From Hyphomicrobiales bacterium (GTDB lineage Bacteria > Pseudomonadota > Alphaproteobacteria > Rhizobiales > Beijerinckiaceae), in assembly GCA_027489955.1 (NCBI GenBank), contig JAIXYZ010000001.1, positions 62,001 through 126,000 of the forward strand: DNA of 64,000 bases, in the 5' to 3' direction. Below, piece after piece: positions 47,445-56,890 of the stretch. A program made the position numbers and the translations under genes. Position 1 is the stretch's first letter. Each line of letters opens with the position of its first letter. The notes below the pieces were generated by a model. It searched no databases. It was not told the DNA's origin and saw nothing but the letters and a program-made list of their open reading frames with translations.

Positions 47445-47828
47445 TCAGGCCGAAACGGGTGGCGCCCGGGGGCCGGGCTGCCCGGGGTCGCGCCGCGAGA
47501 TCGGGTCCGCGCGGCCGGAAGGCTGCCATGCGCTGGCACAGGCGAGAAGCGCCACCGGCTGGAGCACAGCCTCCGGGGCGGGGCCCGCATGGATGGTGGC
47601 GCTGACGCAGGCCGCCAGGCACGAGAGGCTTCCGCCATGGTCGGTCGCTTCGCCCGAACCGTCGCGAGGCACCTCGCCGCCCAGACACAGGATGCGCAGG
47701 CCGTCCAGATGCGGCGCGGCCGCGAGGCCGGCCTTGGTGGACAGGAGCATGCCCTGCAGGCCGAGCGTCAGCGTCATCGCGAACGCGATGGCGATACGGA
47801 GGGCCTGGAAGCGAGCCGGGCGGAGCAT
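47445..47828 (-). CDS. small hydrophobic protein upstream of the copper fusion gene
   Basis: A 127-aa protein with an N-terminal hydrophobic segment (ALRIAIAFAMTLTLGLQGML), a Cys pair region (SLSCLAACVSATIHAG) and a Pro-rich tail. It is similar in kind to DUF2946 proteins that often accompany copper genes, but the pattern is weak. It ends 46 bases before the start of the YcnI-PCuAC gene on the same strand. Confidence 0.6.
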   Translation of the reverse strand: MLRPARFQALRIAIAFAMTLTLGLQGMLLSTKAGLAAAPHLDGLRILCLGGEVPRDGSGEATDHGGSLSCLAACVSATIHAGPAPEAVLQPVALLACASAWQPSGRADPISRRDPGQPGPRAPPVSA

Positions 47829-47960
47829 GCCTTCCGCTAGCCGCGAGCCGGCGTGCGGTCAATTGGGTCGAAAGCGCGCGGGACCGCTCCCATCGCATTC
47901 GGCCGGAACATTGCGTCCTGCCCGCACGTTTCGACCGCGGGCAGAAGAATTGGAGTTCCC

Positions 47961-48224
47961 ATGCTGAAAGCGATCCTTGCCGGCGCCGCGCTCGCGGCCG
48001 CCTCCCTCGCGCTTCCCTCGGCCGCCAGCGCCGCGCCGCTTTCGGCCGCCGCCGGCCTCGCCACTGAGGTCCACACGCCCGTCGAGCGTGCATGGCACCG
48101 TTCCTGGCACCGTCCGGGCCCGCGCTGGCGCCGCGGTCCGGTCCGCTGCCGCATCGTCAGCGAGCGCCGTGTGCGCCCGAGCGGCCGTGTCGTGATCGTG
48201 CGCCGCGAGGTCTGCCGTCGCTGA
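47961..48224 (+). CDS. small exported Arg/His-rich protein
   Basis: An 87-aa protein with a clear signal peptide (ILAGAALAAASLALPSAASA cleaving near residue 25) and a mature part very rich in Arg and Trp/His (AWHRSWHRPGPRWRRGPVRC), with two Cys (one near the centre, one near the end) that may form a disulfide. It has GGAG before ATG 47961. Similar short basic periplasmic proteins are widespread in Rhizobiales without a known function. A terminator follows. Confidence 0.72.
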   Translation: MLKAILAGAALAAASLALPSAASAAPLSAAAGLATEVHTPVERAWHRSWHRPGPRWRRGPVRCRIVSERRVRPSGRVVIVRREVCRR

Positions 48225-48247
48225 CGTCAGGCAAAGCGCCAACAAGG

Positions 48248-48276
48248 AAAAGGCCGGTCTTGCGACCGGCCTTTTT
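48248..48276. terminator. bidirectional terminator between the basic protein gene and leuC
   Basis: AAAA-GGCCGGTC-TTGC-GACCGGCC-TTTTT is a perfect 8-bp stem flanked by A- and T-runs, positioned to end both converging genes. Confidence 0.92.
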
Positions 48277-48303
48277 CGTGTCGGAGGTCAGGGGCTGAAG
48301 CGT

Positions 48304-49707
48304 TCAGCCGAACTGACGGATATCGACGAACCGGCCGGCGATGGCGGCGGCGGCGGCCATCGCGGGCGAAACCAGGTGCGTGCGGCCCTTGAAGCCCTGA
48401 CGGCCCTCGAAATTGCGGTTCGAGGTGGAGGCGCAGCGCTCCTCGGGGCTCAGCTTGTCCGGGTTCATCGCCAGGCACATGGAGCATCCCGGCTCGCGCC
48501 AGTCGAACCCGGCGGCCTTGAAGATGGCGTCCAGGCCCTCGGCCTCGGCCTGCATCTTCACCACGCCCGAGCCCGGAACGATCATCGCGTTGACCGCTTG
48601 GTGGACGCGCTTGCCCTCGACGACACGGGCCACGGCCCGCAGGTCCTCGATGCGCCCGTTGGTGCACGAGCCGATGAACACCCGGTCGATGGCGATGTCA
48701 GTGATCTTCTGCCCCGGCGTCAGGCCCATATATTCGAGCGCCCGGCGCTTGGAGATACGCTTGTTCTCGTCCGCGATCGCCTCCGGGTCCGGCACGGTGC
48801 CGGTGACGGAGACCACGTCCTCGGGGCTGGTGCCCCAGGTGACGATGGGCGGCAGCTCGGCGGCGTTCAGGCGGATCTCGGCGTCGAAATGCGCGCCCTC
48901 GTCGGAGTGCAACGCCTCCCAGTAACGCACGGCGCGATCCCAGGCCTCGCCCTTGGGCGCGCGCGGCCGGTCCTTCAGATAGGCGAAGGTCTTGGCGTCC
49001 GGGGCGATCATGCCGGCGCGGGCGCCGCCCTCGATCGACATGTTGCAGACCGTCATGCGGCCTTCCATCGACAGGGCGCGGATGGCCTCGCCCGCATATT
49101 CGATGACGTAGCCGGTGCCGCCGGCGGTGCCGATCTCGCCGATGATCGCCAGGATGATGTCCTTGGCGGTGACGCCGGGGGGCAATTGCCCGTCCACCGT
49201 CACGCGCATGTTCTTCGCCTTCTTCTGGATCAGCGTCTGCGTGGCGAGGACGTGCTCCACCTCAGACGTGCCGATGCCGTGGGCGAGGGCGCCGAAGGCG
49301 CCGTGCGTGGAGGTGTGGCTGTCGCCGCACACGATCGTCGTGCCCGGCAGGGTGAAGCCCTGCTCCGGCCCGATGATGTGGACGATGCCCTGGCGGACGT
49401 CGAATTCGTTGAAGTACTCGATGCCGAAATCGCGCGCGTTCTCGGCCAGGACCGCGATCTGCTCGGCGCTCTCCGGATCGGGATTGGGCAGCGAGCGGTC
49501 GGAGGTCGGCACGTTGTGGTCGACCACCGCCAGCGTCTTCTGCGGCTGGCGCACCTTGCGGCCAGTATTGCGTAGGCTCTCGAAGGCCTGCGGGCTCGTC
49601 ACCTCGTGGACGAGGTGGCGGTCGATGTAGAGCAGGGCGGTGCCGTCCGGCTGGATGTCGACGACGTGGTCGTCCCAGATCTTGTCATAGAGGGTGCGCG
49701 GGGCCAT
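48304..49707 (-). CDS. leuC: 3-isopropylmalate dehydratase large subunit
   Basis: Isomerises 2-isopropylmalate to 3-isopropylmalate in leucine synthesis, with LeuD. The 467-aa protein has the aconitase-like [4Fe-4S] ligands in [12 protein letters not shown] and [15 protein letters not shown], and [23 protein letters not shown] 49707 is supported by the family start [16 protein letters not shown]. leuD lies 11 kb away on the same strand, so the two subunits are not an operon here. Confidence 0.97.
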   Translation of the reverse strand: MAPRTLYDKIWDDHVVDIQPDGTALLYIDRHLVHEVTSPQAFESLRNTGRKVRQPQKTLAVVDHNVPTSDRSLPNPDPESAEQIAVLAENARDFGIEYFNEFDVRQGIVHIIGPEQGFTLPGTTIVCGDSHTSTHGAFGALAHGIGTSEVEHVLATQTLIQKKAKNMRVTVDGQLPPGVTAKDIILAIIGEIGTAGGTGYVIEYAGEAIRALSMEGRMTVCNMSIEGGARAGMIAPDAKTFAYLKDRPRAPKGEAWDRAVRYWEALHSDEGAHFDAEIRLNAAELPPIVTWGTSPEDVVSVTGTVPDPEAIADENKRISKRRALEYMGLTPGQKITDIAIDRVFIGSCTNGRIEDLRAVARVVEGKRVHQAVNAMIVPGSGVVKMQAEAEGLDAIFKAAGFDWREPGCSMCLAMNPDKLSPEERCASTSNRNFEGRQGFKGRTHLVSPAMAAAAAIAGRFVDIRQFG

Positions 49708-49798
49708 GGGCTTGGTCTTTCGCTGGGGCGCGGGCGTTACGCTCGGCGCGCCGGACGTGAAGGGCGGGGCTGAAGCGGGCCGCGATGGCCCGGCGGCT

Positions 49799-49924
49799 CT
49801 AGCGAAGCCCGGCAGCGGCGCAGGCGGTGAACCGGCCGAAGAACCGGGACGGCAGGCGCGTATGGTCGTCCAGGACGACCGGACGCACGCTGGCAAGCCG
49901 CTTCATGTCCGTGATGAGAGCCAT
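49799..49924 (-). CDS. possible 41-aa small protein upstream of leuC
   Basis: In the 340-base gap between rplS and leuC, a short reading frame starts at ATG 49924 with AAGGGAAG close upstream and encodes [20 protein letters not shown] and a tail ending [10 protein letters not shown]. It is basic with no membrane segment. It follows the rplS terminator and precedes leuC on the same strand. No leucine-rich leader peptide pattern is present, so attenuation is not indicated. Weak evidence; included because the gap holds little else. Confidence 0.35.
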   Translation of the reverse strand: MALITDMKRLASVRPVVLDDHTRLPSRFFGRFTACAAAGLR

Positions 49925-49994
49925 GGCTTCCCTTACCAAATCGGCGGGCGGGCGACAACGCGTTGCGCTTGCAACCAATGCAGGAGGCCTCAGC

Positions 49995-50017
49995 AAAAAG
50001 GCCGCCCTCAGGCGGCC
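49995..50017 (-). terminator. rho-independent terminator of the rplS operon
   Basis: Read on the minus strand, GGCCGCC-TGAG-GGCGGCC is followed by TTTTTG, 31 bases after the rplS stop codon. It ends the ffh-rpsP-rimM-trmD-rplS transcript. Confidence 0.85.
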
Positions 50018-50048
50018 TCTGCATGGCTTGAACGTGACGGCGCCGGAC

Positions 50049-50435
50049 TTACTCGGCGGCCTTCTGCGTGTCCCCGCCCTGGCGCTCGGCGCGCTCGGCG
50101 ATGCGGGCCGACTTGCCGCGGCGATCGCGCAGGTAATAGAGCTTGGCGCGGCGGACCTTGCCGCGGCGGACCACCTTGATGGAGTCCACGTTCGGCGAAT
50201 GCAGCGGGAACACGCGCTCCACGCCCTCGCCGTAGGAAATCTTGCGGACGGTGAAGCTCTCGTTGAGGCCGCCGCCGTCGCGAGCGATGCAGACGCCCTC
50301 ATAGGCCTGGATGCGGCTGCGCTCGCCTTCCTTGACCTTGACGTTCACGATGAGCGTGTCGCCGGGCTGGAAGTCCGGGATCGTCTTCCCGAGCTTGGCA
50401 ACCTGCTCCTGCTCGAGCTGCTGGATGATGTTCAT
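50049..50435 (-). CDS. rplS: 50S ribosomal protein L19
   Basis: A 128-aa ribosomal protein at the 30S-50S interface. The L19 features [33 protein letters not shown] and [19 protein letters not shown] are all present. It ends the rpsP-rimM-trmD-rplS operon and starts 123 bases after trmD. Confidence 0.97.
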   Translation of the reverse strand: MNIIQQLEQEQVAKLGKTIPDFQPGDTLIVNVKVKEGERSRIQAYEGVCIARDGGGLNESFTVRKISYGEGVERVFPLHSPNVDSIKVVRRGKVRRAKLYYLRDRRGKSARIAERAERQGGDTQKAAE

Positions 50436-50558
50436 CGGTCTAACTCCTGCCGGGCGCATCCGGTCGTTCCGGTGCGAGCGTTTCGGCGCGCTGTTTTGAA
50501 TTGCGCGGGGCTATACACGAGCTTCCGGCGCTTGTCGATGGCCCTTGGGGCGACGCCG

Positions 50559-51293
50559 TCACGCGTCCTCGGTGGGATGGATCGGCCAGTCCCCGTCGCG
50601 AAACGGATTGCCGCGCCCGGTCATCAGGTCCGGCCGCCGCTCGGCGGTGATCCGCTCCGCCTGCTCGCGGCGCCAGGCCGCGATCGCCTTGTGGTCGCCG
50701 GACAGGAGCACGTCGGGAATGGACCGGCCCTCCCAGTCCCGCGGCCGCGTGTAATGCGGATATTCCAGCAGCCCGCCCTCGAAGCTTTCCTCGGTGCCCG
50801 AGGCGTCCTTGCCCATGATCCCGGGAACGAGCCGCACGCAGGCGTCGACGAGCGTCATCGCCGCCACCTCGCCGCCGGACAGGACGTAGTCCCCGACCGA
50901 CACCTCCTCGAGCGCCCGCGCCTCGATGACCCGCTCGTCCACCCCTTCGAAGCGCCCGCAGACGATGACGACCCCGTCGCCCGCCGCGAAGTCGCGCACG
51001 CGGGCCTGGGTCAGCGGCCGGCCGCGGGGCGACATGATCAGGCGCGGGCGCTGGTCGCCGGGGGGCGTCGCGGCGTCGAGGGCCGCCGCCAGCACGTCGC
51101 ATCGCATCACCATGCCGGGACCGCCCCCGGCGGGCGTATCGTCCACCGAGCGATGGCGCCCCAGGCCGTGGTCCCGGATCTGCCGTGCCTCCAGTGACCA
51201 CAGCCCGCGGGAAAGGCCCTCGCCCGCCAGCGAGAGGCCGAGCGGACCGGGGAACATCTCCGGGTAGAGCGTGAGGACCGTGGCGCGCCACAT
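50559..51293 (-). CDS. trmD: tRNA (guanine-N1-)-methyltransferase TrmD
   Basis: Makes m1G37 in tRNAs to keep reading frame. The 244-aa SPOUT-class protein shows the deep-knot SAM site in [17 protein letters not shown] and the GGGPGMVMR loop near residue 58, and [16 protein letters not shown] at the N-terminus. A HAD-family gene separates it from rimM, which is not usual. Confidence 0.96.
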   Translation of the reverse strand: MWRATVLTLYPEMFPGPLGLSLAGEGLSRGLWSLEARQIRDHGLGRHRSVDDTPAGGGPGMVMRCDVLAAALDAATPPGDQRPRLIMSPRGRPLTQARVRDFAAGDGVVIVCGRFEGVDERVIEARALEEVSVGDYVLSGGEVAAMTLVDACVRLVPGIMGKDASGTEESFEGGLLEYPHYTRPRDWEGRSIPDVLLSGDHKAIAAWRREQAERITAERRPDLMTGRGNPFRDGDWPIHPTEDA

Positions 51294-51307
51294 GGGCAGT
51301 TTCTCCT

Positions 51308-51985
51308 TCAGGCGGCGGCGTCGCGGAACAGGCTTGAGGCCGGCTCCTCGGTGAAGTCGCGGATGCAGGCCAGAAGGTTGGGGAAGTGGGCGAACCCCGA
51401 GGGATCGGGGACGGAGGTCAGGATGGCGACCGCGTCCATGCCCGCGCGCCGCGCGGCCTCCACGCCCAGGGGTGCGTCCTCGAAGACGAGGCAGTGCGCG
51501 GGCGAAACGCCCATCGCCTCGGCGGCGGCCAGGAACAGGTCCGGATGCGGCTTGCCGCGATAGCCCATGTCGGGAGAGACCACCGCGACGAAGCGGTCGC
51601 GCAGCCCGAGCGTGTCCAGCACGATCGCGACGTTGCCCGGCGGCGCGGCGGTGGCGACGGCCATCGGGACCCCTGCGCCCTCGGCCGCCGCGAGCAGGTC
51701 CGGCAGGCCGGGAAGCGCCGCGACACGCGGGCCGTAGACCTCCCGGTAGACCAGCTCCTTCTCCTCGGCCATGGCGGCGATCTCCTCCGGCGTGAGATGC
51801 GGCATGAGCTCGACGATGATCTCGGGGTTGGTGCGCCCGGCCGTGCGCCCGAAGAAGCTCGGGCGATCGAAGGCGAGCCCGTGCCGCCCATGCCAGAGCT
51901 CCCAGGCATCGTCATGGAAGCGCATGTTGTCGACGATGGTTCCGTCCATGTCGAAGATGAGCCCCCGGGGGGCGGGCCGTGTCAT
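51308..51985 (-). CDS. HAD-superfamily hydrolase between rimM and trmD
   Basis: A 225-aa HAD-IA phosphatase or phosphoglucomutase-like enzyme. The nucleophile motif is [13 protein letters not shown] (Asp14), motif II gives ATAAPPGN, motif III is RGKPHPDLF and motif IV is [16 protein letters not shown]. The start overlaps the rimM stop codon (ATGA) and trmD follows 14 bases later, so it belongs to the translation operon. The substrate is unknown. Confidence 0.88.
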   Translation of the reverse strand: MTRPAPRGLIFDMDGTIVDNMRFHDDAWELWHGRHGLAFDRPSFFGRTAGRTNPEIIVELMPHLTPEEIAAMAEEKELVYREVYGPRVAALPGLPDLLAAAEGAGVPMAVATAAPPGNVAIVLDTLGLRDRFVAVVSPDMGYRGKPHPDLFLAAAEAMGVSPAHCLVFEDAPLGVEAARRAGMDAVAILTSVPDPSGFAHFPNLLACIRDFTEEPASSLFRDAAA

Positions 51986-52545
51986 CTGTCCTGTCCCTTG
52001 CGCGGGCCCCGGCCGTTCGGCTCGTCGTCCGCCGGGGCGAGCAGGTCCGGCCCGGAAATGACGATCCGCCCGCCCTTGATGTCCACCTCGGGCACGAAGG
52101 GATCGCGGAACGGCACGAGTGCGGTCGGGCCGCGCTGGGGCCGGATTTCGAGGATATCGCCGGCGCCGAAATTCAAGACCGAGACGACGGAGCCCAGCAC
52201 GGTGCCGTCGGGGCCAGTCACGGCAAGGCCGACGAGGTCGGCCTGCAGGTATTCGTCCTCCTCCGGCGCCGGCAGGCGGGACCGGGGCACGCAGAGCGTG
52301 ACCCGGTTGAGGGCCTCCGCCTGGTCGCGGCGGCCGACGCCGCGGACCCGCACGACCAGCATGTCGGGATTGCCCGGCACCGGCCGGGCGGCCTCGATGA
52401 CGAAGCTGCGCCCGTCGGGCGCGAGCAGCGGGCCGTAATCCGCCACCGCCTCGGGATCGGCGGTGTAGGATTTCAGGCGCAGTTCGCCGCGCAACCCGAC
52501 CGCCCGGCCGAACTCCGCGACAAGGACGAGCTTGTCACCGGTCAT
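51982..52545 (-). CDS. rimM: ribosome maturation factor RimM
   Basis: A 187-aa assembly factor for the 30S head, binding S19. The N-terminal domain is seen in VLVAEFGRAVGLRGELRLKS and the PRC-barrel in EYLQADLVGLAVTGPDG with VVSVLNFGAGDILEIRP. ATG 52545 is used. Rich in Pro at the C-terminal tail. Coupled to the HAD gene by a 4-base overlap. Confidence 0.94.
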   Translation of the reverse strand: MTGDKLVLVAEFGRAVGLRGELRLKSYTADPEAVADYGPLLAPDGRSFVIEAARPVPGNPDMLVVRVRGVGRRDQAEALNRVTLCVPRSRLPAPEEDEYLQADLVGLAVTGPDGTVLGSVVSVLNFGAGDILEIRPQRGPTALVPFRDPFVPEVDIKGGRIVISGPDLLAPADDEPNGRGPRKGQDR

Positions 52546-52601
52546 CGTATCGGTTCGCCGCCCCGCTCCGCCCTGCGGCGGAAGCGGGGCGACGGCCCGG
52601 A

Positions 52602-52985
52602 TCACGCGGCGGCTTCGTCGGCGGCCGGGGCGGAGGCGGCCTTGGCGGCCTCCTCGGCCTTGGCGCGCTCGGCGGCGCGCTCCTTGGCCTTCTTGCCCGG
52701 CTGGGCCTTGTTCGGGTTGTTGCGCGCGTCGCGCTTCAGCACGCCGGCGGCGTCCAGGAACCGCAGGACGCGGTCCGTCGGCTGGGCGCCCTTGGCGAGC
52801 CAGTCCTTGGCCTTGTCGAGGTCGAGCTGCACGCGGGCCGCGTCATCCTTGCCCAGCATCGGGTTGTACGAGCCGATCTTCTCGATGAAGCGGCCGTCGC
52901 GCGGGGCGCGGCTGTCGGCCACCACGATGCGGTAGTACGGGCGCTTCTTGGCGCCGCCGCGGGTCAGTCGGATCTTCAGGGACAT
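52602..52985 (-). CDS. rpsP: 30S ribosomal protein S16
   Basis: A 127-aa small-subunit protein. The core [19 protein letters not shown] and [20 protein letters not shown] is conserved S16. The C-terminal 45 residues are an Ala/Lys-rich extension common in alphaproteobacteria. It precedes rimM in the operon. Confidence 0.96.
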   Translation of the reverse strand: MSLKIRLTRGGAKKRPYYRIVVADSRAPRDGRFIEKIGSYNPMLGKDDAARVQLDLDKAKDWLAKGAQPTDRVLRFLDAAGVLKRDARNNPNKAQPGKKAKERAAERAKAEEAAKAASAPAADEAAA

Positions 52986-53015
52986 GGGAAACTCCTTTGG
53001 GATGTCCGTTGAAAG

Positions 53016-53492
53016 TCAGGAGGGCTTGCGCCGGCCGGTCAGCCGGTGCGTCTCGGATTGCCAGCGCCGCTCGAAGATGTGGCGGCTGGCTGAAACGATC
53101 TCCCCGACCAGACGGTCGATGGAGGGCGAGGCGCCGGCGAGCGCGGCCCGAACTTCGTCGAGCAGCGGGAACAGCGTCGCGGCGCTCGGGTCGTTCAGGT
53201 CGAACTTCAGGCGGATATAGGCGTCCTGCTCGGCCAGGCGGCTCATCAGCCGGCGGCGCTCGGCGGGGTCGGTCGCCGCCAGGATGGCGTCGACGGTGCC
53301 CAGATAGGCGGACAGCGCCTTGCGCATCTCCTCGATCCACAGGCCGCCGACATCGACGAAGACCCGGCTGCGGGCATGGGCGTTCGCCGACAGCGCGACG
53401 TAGAACGAGCTCGCCGCCACCGCAAGCGTCGCCATGCCCACGGTGAAGTTGCCGATATCGACCTGCGCCTTGGCGGAGAGCCACTCGATCAT
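53016..53492 (-). CDS. membrane protein of unknown function in the ffh-rpsP operon
   Basis: A 158-aa protein with one N-terminal transmembrane helix (VGMATLAVAASSFYVALSAN) and a mostly helical cytoplasmic part (WIEEMRKALSAYLGTVDAIL and AERRRLMSRLAEQDAYIRLK). No Cys or obvious active site. It starts 2 bases after the ffh stop and ends 30 bases before rpsP, so it is in the operon. I do not recognise the family. Confidence 0.82.
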   Translation of the reverse strand: MIEWLSAKAQVDIGNFTVGMATLAVAASSFYVALSANAHARSRVFVDVGGLWIEEMRKALSAYLGTVDAILAATDPAERRRLMSRLAEQDAYIRLKFDLNDPSAATLFPLLDEVRAALAGASPSIDRLVGEIVSASRHIFERRWQSETHRLTGRRKPS

Positions 53493-53494
53493 GG

Positions 53495-55081
53495 CTATTT
53501 CTTCTTTCCGCCGAAGGGGTTGAAGCCGCCGAGGCCCGGCAGGCCGGGAGGCTTCGGCCCCAGGCCCGGCAGACCCGGCTTGCCGCCGCCGAACAGGCCG
53601 GGCGGGGGCGTGGAGGGCAGGCCGCCGGAGAGGCCGCCCATCTGCCGCTTGGCCTCTTCCAGCATCTCGGGCGTGACCTTCGAGGGGTCGATCCCCGGCA
53701 TGCCAGGCATGGCCCCGCCGCCCAGGCCGAACATGTTGGCAAGACCGGCCATCGGGCCGCGCTTCCCGCCCTTGCCCATCATCTTCATCATGTCCGCCAT
53801 CTGGCGGTGCATCTTGAGGAGCTTGTTGACGTTTTCCACGCTGGTGCCGGCGCCGGCGGCGATGCGCTTCTTGCGGCTGGCCTTCAGGATGTCCGGGTTG
53901 CGGCGCTCGGCGCGCGTCATGGAGTTGATGATGGCGACCTGGCGCTTCACCAGCCCGTCGTCCATCTTCGCCGCCGCCATCTGCTCCTTGATCTTGCCCA
54001 TGCCGGGCATCATGCCCATCAGGCTGCCCATGCCGCCGAGCTTCTCCAGCTGGCCGAGCTGGGTGCGCAGGTCGTCCAGGTCGAACGAGCCCTTGCGCAT
54101 CTTCTCGGCCATGCGCACGGCCTGTTCCTGGTCGATCGTCTCCGCCGCCTTCTCGACGAGGGAGACGATGTCGCCCATGCCAAGGATGCGGTTGGCGACG
54201 CGGCCGGGATGGAACTCCTCCAGGGCATCGACCTTCTCGCCGGTGCCGACGAGCTTGATCGGCTTGCCCGTGACGGCGCGCATGGAGAGCGCCGCGCCGC
54301 CGCGGCTGTCGCCGTCCATGCGGGTGAGCACGATGCCGGTGATGCCGAGCTTGCCGTCGAAGGCCTTGGCGGTGTTGACCGCGTCCTGGCCGGTCAGCGC
54401 GTCGGCGACGAGCAGGACCTCGTGGGGATGGGTCGCCGCCTTCACCTCGGCGGCCTCGTCCATGAGGCTCTCGTCCACGGTGACGCGGCCGGCCGTGTCG
54501 AGCATCACGACGTCGTAGCCGCCGAGCCGCCCCGCCTCCATGGCGCGCCGCGCGATCTGCACCGCGCCCTGGCCGGCGATGATGGGGAGCGTGTCGACGC
54601 CCACCTGCCGGCCGAGGATCGCCAGCTGCTCCATCGCCGCCGGGCGGCGGGTGTCGAGCGAGGCGAGCAGGACCTTGCGGCGCCCGGTCTCGCCCAGGCC
54701 CCGGTCGGCGAGGCGGCGGGCGATCTTGGCGGTGGTGGTCGTCTTGCCCGAACCCTGCAGACCGACCATCAGGACGGCAACGGGGGGCGCGGCGTCCAGG
54801 GAGATCGGGTCGGCGTCGGAGCCCAGCGTGTCGATCAGCACGTCATGGACGATCTTGATGACCTGCTGGCCCGGCGTGACGGACTTCAGCACCTCGGCGC
54901 CGACGGCGCGCGCCCGGACCTTGTCGGTGAAGGACCGCACCACTTCCAGCGCGACGTCCGCCTCCAGCAGCGCGCGGCGGACCTCGCGCATGGCGGCGTT
55001 GACGTCGTCCTCGGTCAGCGCACCCCGGCGGGTGAGGCCGTTGAGGATGCCGGACAGCTTGTCGGCGAGGCCTTCGAACAT
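53495..55081 (-). CDS. ffh: signal recognition particle protein Ffh
   Basis: The GTPase that carries ribosome-nascent chains to FtsY. The 528-aa protein has the N domain (MFEGLADKLSGILNGLTRRG), G motifs GLQGSGKTTTT and DTAGR, the M domain with a Met-rich hydrophobic finger (GMGSLMGMMPGMGK) and the 4.5S RNA-binding helix region SMTRAERRNPDILKASRKKR. The C-terminal 60 residues are a Gly/Pro-rich tail, longer than in E. coli. Start of the minus-strand translation operon. Confidence 0.97.
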   Translation of the reverse strand: MFEGLADKLSGILNGLTRRGALTEDDVNAAMREVRRALLEADVALEVVRSFTDKVRARAVGAEVLKSVTPGQQVIKIVHDVLIDTLGSDADPISLDAAPPVAVLMVGLQGSGKTTTTAKIARRLADRGLGETGRRKVLLASLDTRRPAAMEQLAILGRQVGVDTLPIIAGQGAVQIARRAMEAGRLGGYDVVMLDTAGRVTVDESLMDEAAEVKAATHPHEVLLVADALTGQDAVNTAKAFDGKLGITGIVLTRMDGDSRGGAALSMRAVTGKPIKLVGTGEKVDALEEFHPGRVANRILGMGDIVSLVEKAAETIDQEQAVRMAEKMRKGSFDLDDLRTQLGQLEKLGGMGSLMGMMPGMGKIKEQMAAAKMDDGLVKRQVAIINSMTRAERRNPDILKASRKKRIAAGAGTSVENVNKLLKMHRQMADMMKMMGKGGKRGPMAGLANMFGLGGGAMPGMPGIDPSKVTPEMLEEAKRQMGGLSGGLPSTPPPGLFGGGKPGLPGLGPKPPGLPGLGGFNPFGGKKK

Positions 55082-55347
55082 CGTGTCTGCGTCGATCCCG
55101 GTTCAGGTCTGGTCCGGCCGGCCTTCACGCTCCAAGCACGTTCGCGCCCGAGGGCGCTGCGCGCTGTCGGGCGGGGACCTCCGGCCTCTTTAGTCGGACC
55201 GGTCGGCGGGTGTCGGATCGCTCTGTCGGGCGAATTATGCCGCCGCTCATGACGCCGGCGCGGTGGAAAGTCAAGATTGGAGCGGTCCACCGGGCTTGGC
55301 GCCGCGTAGGATGGCGGCCGTCCGGACAGGCCGGACCGGAGGATGAT

Positions 55348-55740
55348 ATGCCCGTCACCGCCCTTTATGCGAGCCTTCTGGCGCCGCTCTTCATCCTCCT
55401 GTCGGTGCGGGTCATCGGCGCCCGGGCCAGCCGGCGCGTGGCCATCGGCGACGGCGGCGATGCCGAGCTGGTCCGGCGCATGCGCGTCCAGGCCAACTTC
55501 GCCGAATATGCGCCGCTCGCCCTGATCCTGCTGGGCCTCGCGGAGAGCCTCGGCACCCACAGGGCGGTCCTGCATGGGCTCGGTCTCATGCTTGTGATCG
55601 GCCGCGCGGCCCATGCGTGGGGCGTGTCGCGTAACCCCGAACCCTTCGTGTTCCGGCAGGCCGGCATGGGCCTGACCTTCACGATGATCGCGCTGGCGGC
55701 GCTCGCCTGCCTCGCCGGTGCCCTGCCGCGCCTCGCCTGA
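55348..55740 (+). CDS. MAPEG-family membrane protein
   Basis: A 130-aa integral membrane protein with four hydrophobic helices, from ATG 55348 with GGAGG upstream. The MAPEG pattern is seen as RVQANFAEYAPLALILLGLA then GRAAHAWG. The family includes glutathione S-transferases and eicosanoid enzymes; bacterial members are mostly uncharacterised. It is divergent from ffh and 76 bases before the NAPE-PLD-like gene. Confidence 0.88.
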   Translation: MPVTALYASLLAPLFILLSVRVIGARASRRVAIGDGGDAELVRRMRVQANFAEYAPLALILLGLAESLGTHRAVLHGLGLMLVIGRAAHAWGVSRNPEPFVFRQAGMGLTFTMIALAALACLAGALPRLA

Positions 55741-55816
55741 CCGGCGCCGGCGGACTTGATCGGCACAGCGCCGACGCCACCTTGAGCTGCACCGACGAAC
55801 GGCCACGAAGGTCTCC

Positions 55817-56875
55817 ATGAACCGCCGCACGCTGCTGAAAATCCTGGGCCTGCCCGGCCTCGCCCTTCTGACCGGAGGCGCCTATGTGAGCCATGCGCGC
55901 GGCCGCAACCCGTATTACGACGGCCCGGTCTCGGACCATTTCGACGGGGTGCGCTTCTTCAATCCGGGGCGGCCGGTCACCAAGGGCTTCGCCGAGTTCG
56001 TGCGCTGGCAGTGGGAGGGCGGTCGTGCGCCCTGGCCGGCCGCCTTCCCCAGTCCGTTCCGGGATACCCCGCCCGCGCGCTCGGAGGCGCTGCGCGTCAC
56101 CCATCTGGGCCATGCCGGCTTCCTGGTGCAGGCGGGCGGGGTCAACCTCGCCATCGATCCGGTGTTCGGCGAGCGGGCGAGCCCCGTCGCCTTCGCCGGG
56201 CCGAAGCGCGTCAACCCGCCGGGTGTCGCCTTCGAGGACCTGCCGAAACTCGACGCGGTGCTCGTCACCCACAATCATTACGACCACATGGACGGGCCGA
56301 CCCTCGCCCGCCTGTGGCAGCGCGACCGTCCGCGCATGATCGCGCCGCTCGCCAACGGCGCCATCATGCGCGGCTACGACGACACGATGGCCGTCTCCGA
56401 GCACGATTGGGGCGAGCGCATCGCGCTCGGTGAGCGCGTATCCGTCGACGTGGTGCCGACCTATCACTGGTCCGCCCGGGGCGTGACCGACCGGCGCATG
56501 GCGCTGTGGGCGTCGTTCGTGCTCTCGACGCCGCAGGGCCGCGTCTACCATTGCGGCGACACGGCCTATCACACGGGGGAAATCTTCCGGCAGGCCAGGG
56601 CCGCCTTCGGGCCGTTCCGCCTCGCGCTCCTGCCCATCGGCGCCTATGCCCCCCGCTGGTTCATGCAGGACAACCACATGAACCCCGAGGAAGCCGTGCG
56701 CGTGATGGCCGATCTGGAGGCCGAACAGGCGCTCGGCCACCATTGGGGCACGTTCCAGCTTACCAACGAGCCGATCGAGGAGCCGGCCCAGGAACTGACG
56801 GCCGCGCTCGCCGCCGCCGGCGTGCCGCAGGAGCGGTTCGTGCCCCTGCGCCCCGGCCAGGTCTGGCAGGCGTGA
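55817..56875 (+). CDS. NAPE-PLD-like MBL-fold hydrolase
   Basis: A 352-aa metallo-beta-lactamase-fold enzyme related to N-acyl-phosphatidylethanolamine phospholipase D. The metal motif THNHYDHMDG (His152, His154, Asp156, His157) is intact, in contrast to the MBL protein at 6789-7739. The N-terminus (LLKILGLPGLALLTGGAY) is a signal anchor, so it acts in the periplasm or at the membrane. It also shares the YHCGDTAYHTGEIFRQ and HHWGTFQLTNEP patterns of the family. The substrate is unverified. Confidence 0.9.
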   Translation: MNRRTLLKILGLPGLALLTGGAYVSHARGRNPYYDGPVSDHFDGVRFFNPGRPVTKGFAEFVRWQWEGGRAPWPAAFPSPFRDTPPARSEALRVTHLGHAGFLVQAGGVNLAIDPVFGERASPVAFAGPKRVNPPGVAFEDLPKLDAVLVTHNHYDHMDGPTLARLWQRDRPRMIAPLANGAIMRGYDDTMAVSEHDWGERIALGERVSVDVVPTYHWSARGVTDRRMALWASFVLSTPQGRVYHCGDTAYHTGEIFRQARAAFGPFRLALLPIGAYAPRWFMQDNHMNPEEAVRVMADLEAEQALGHHWGTFQLTNEPIEEPAQELTAALAAAGVPQERFVPLRPGQVWQA

Positions 56876-56890
56876 GGGCAAACGTGAGGG

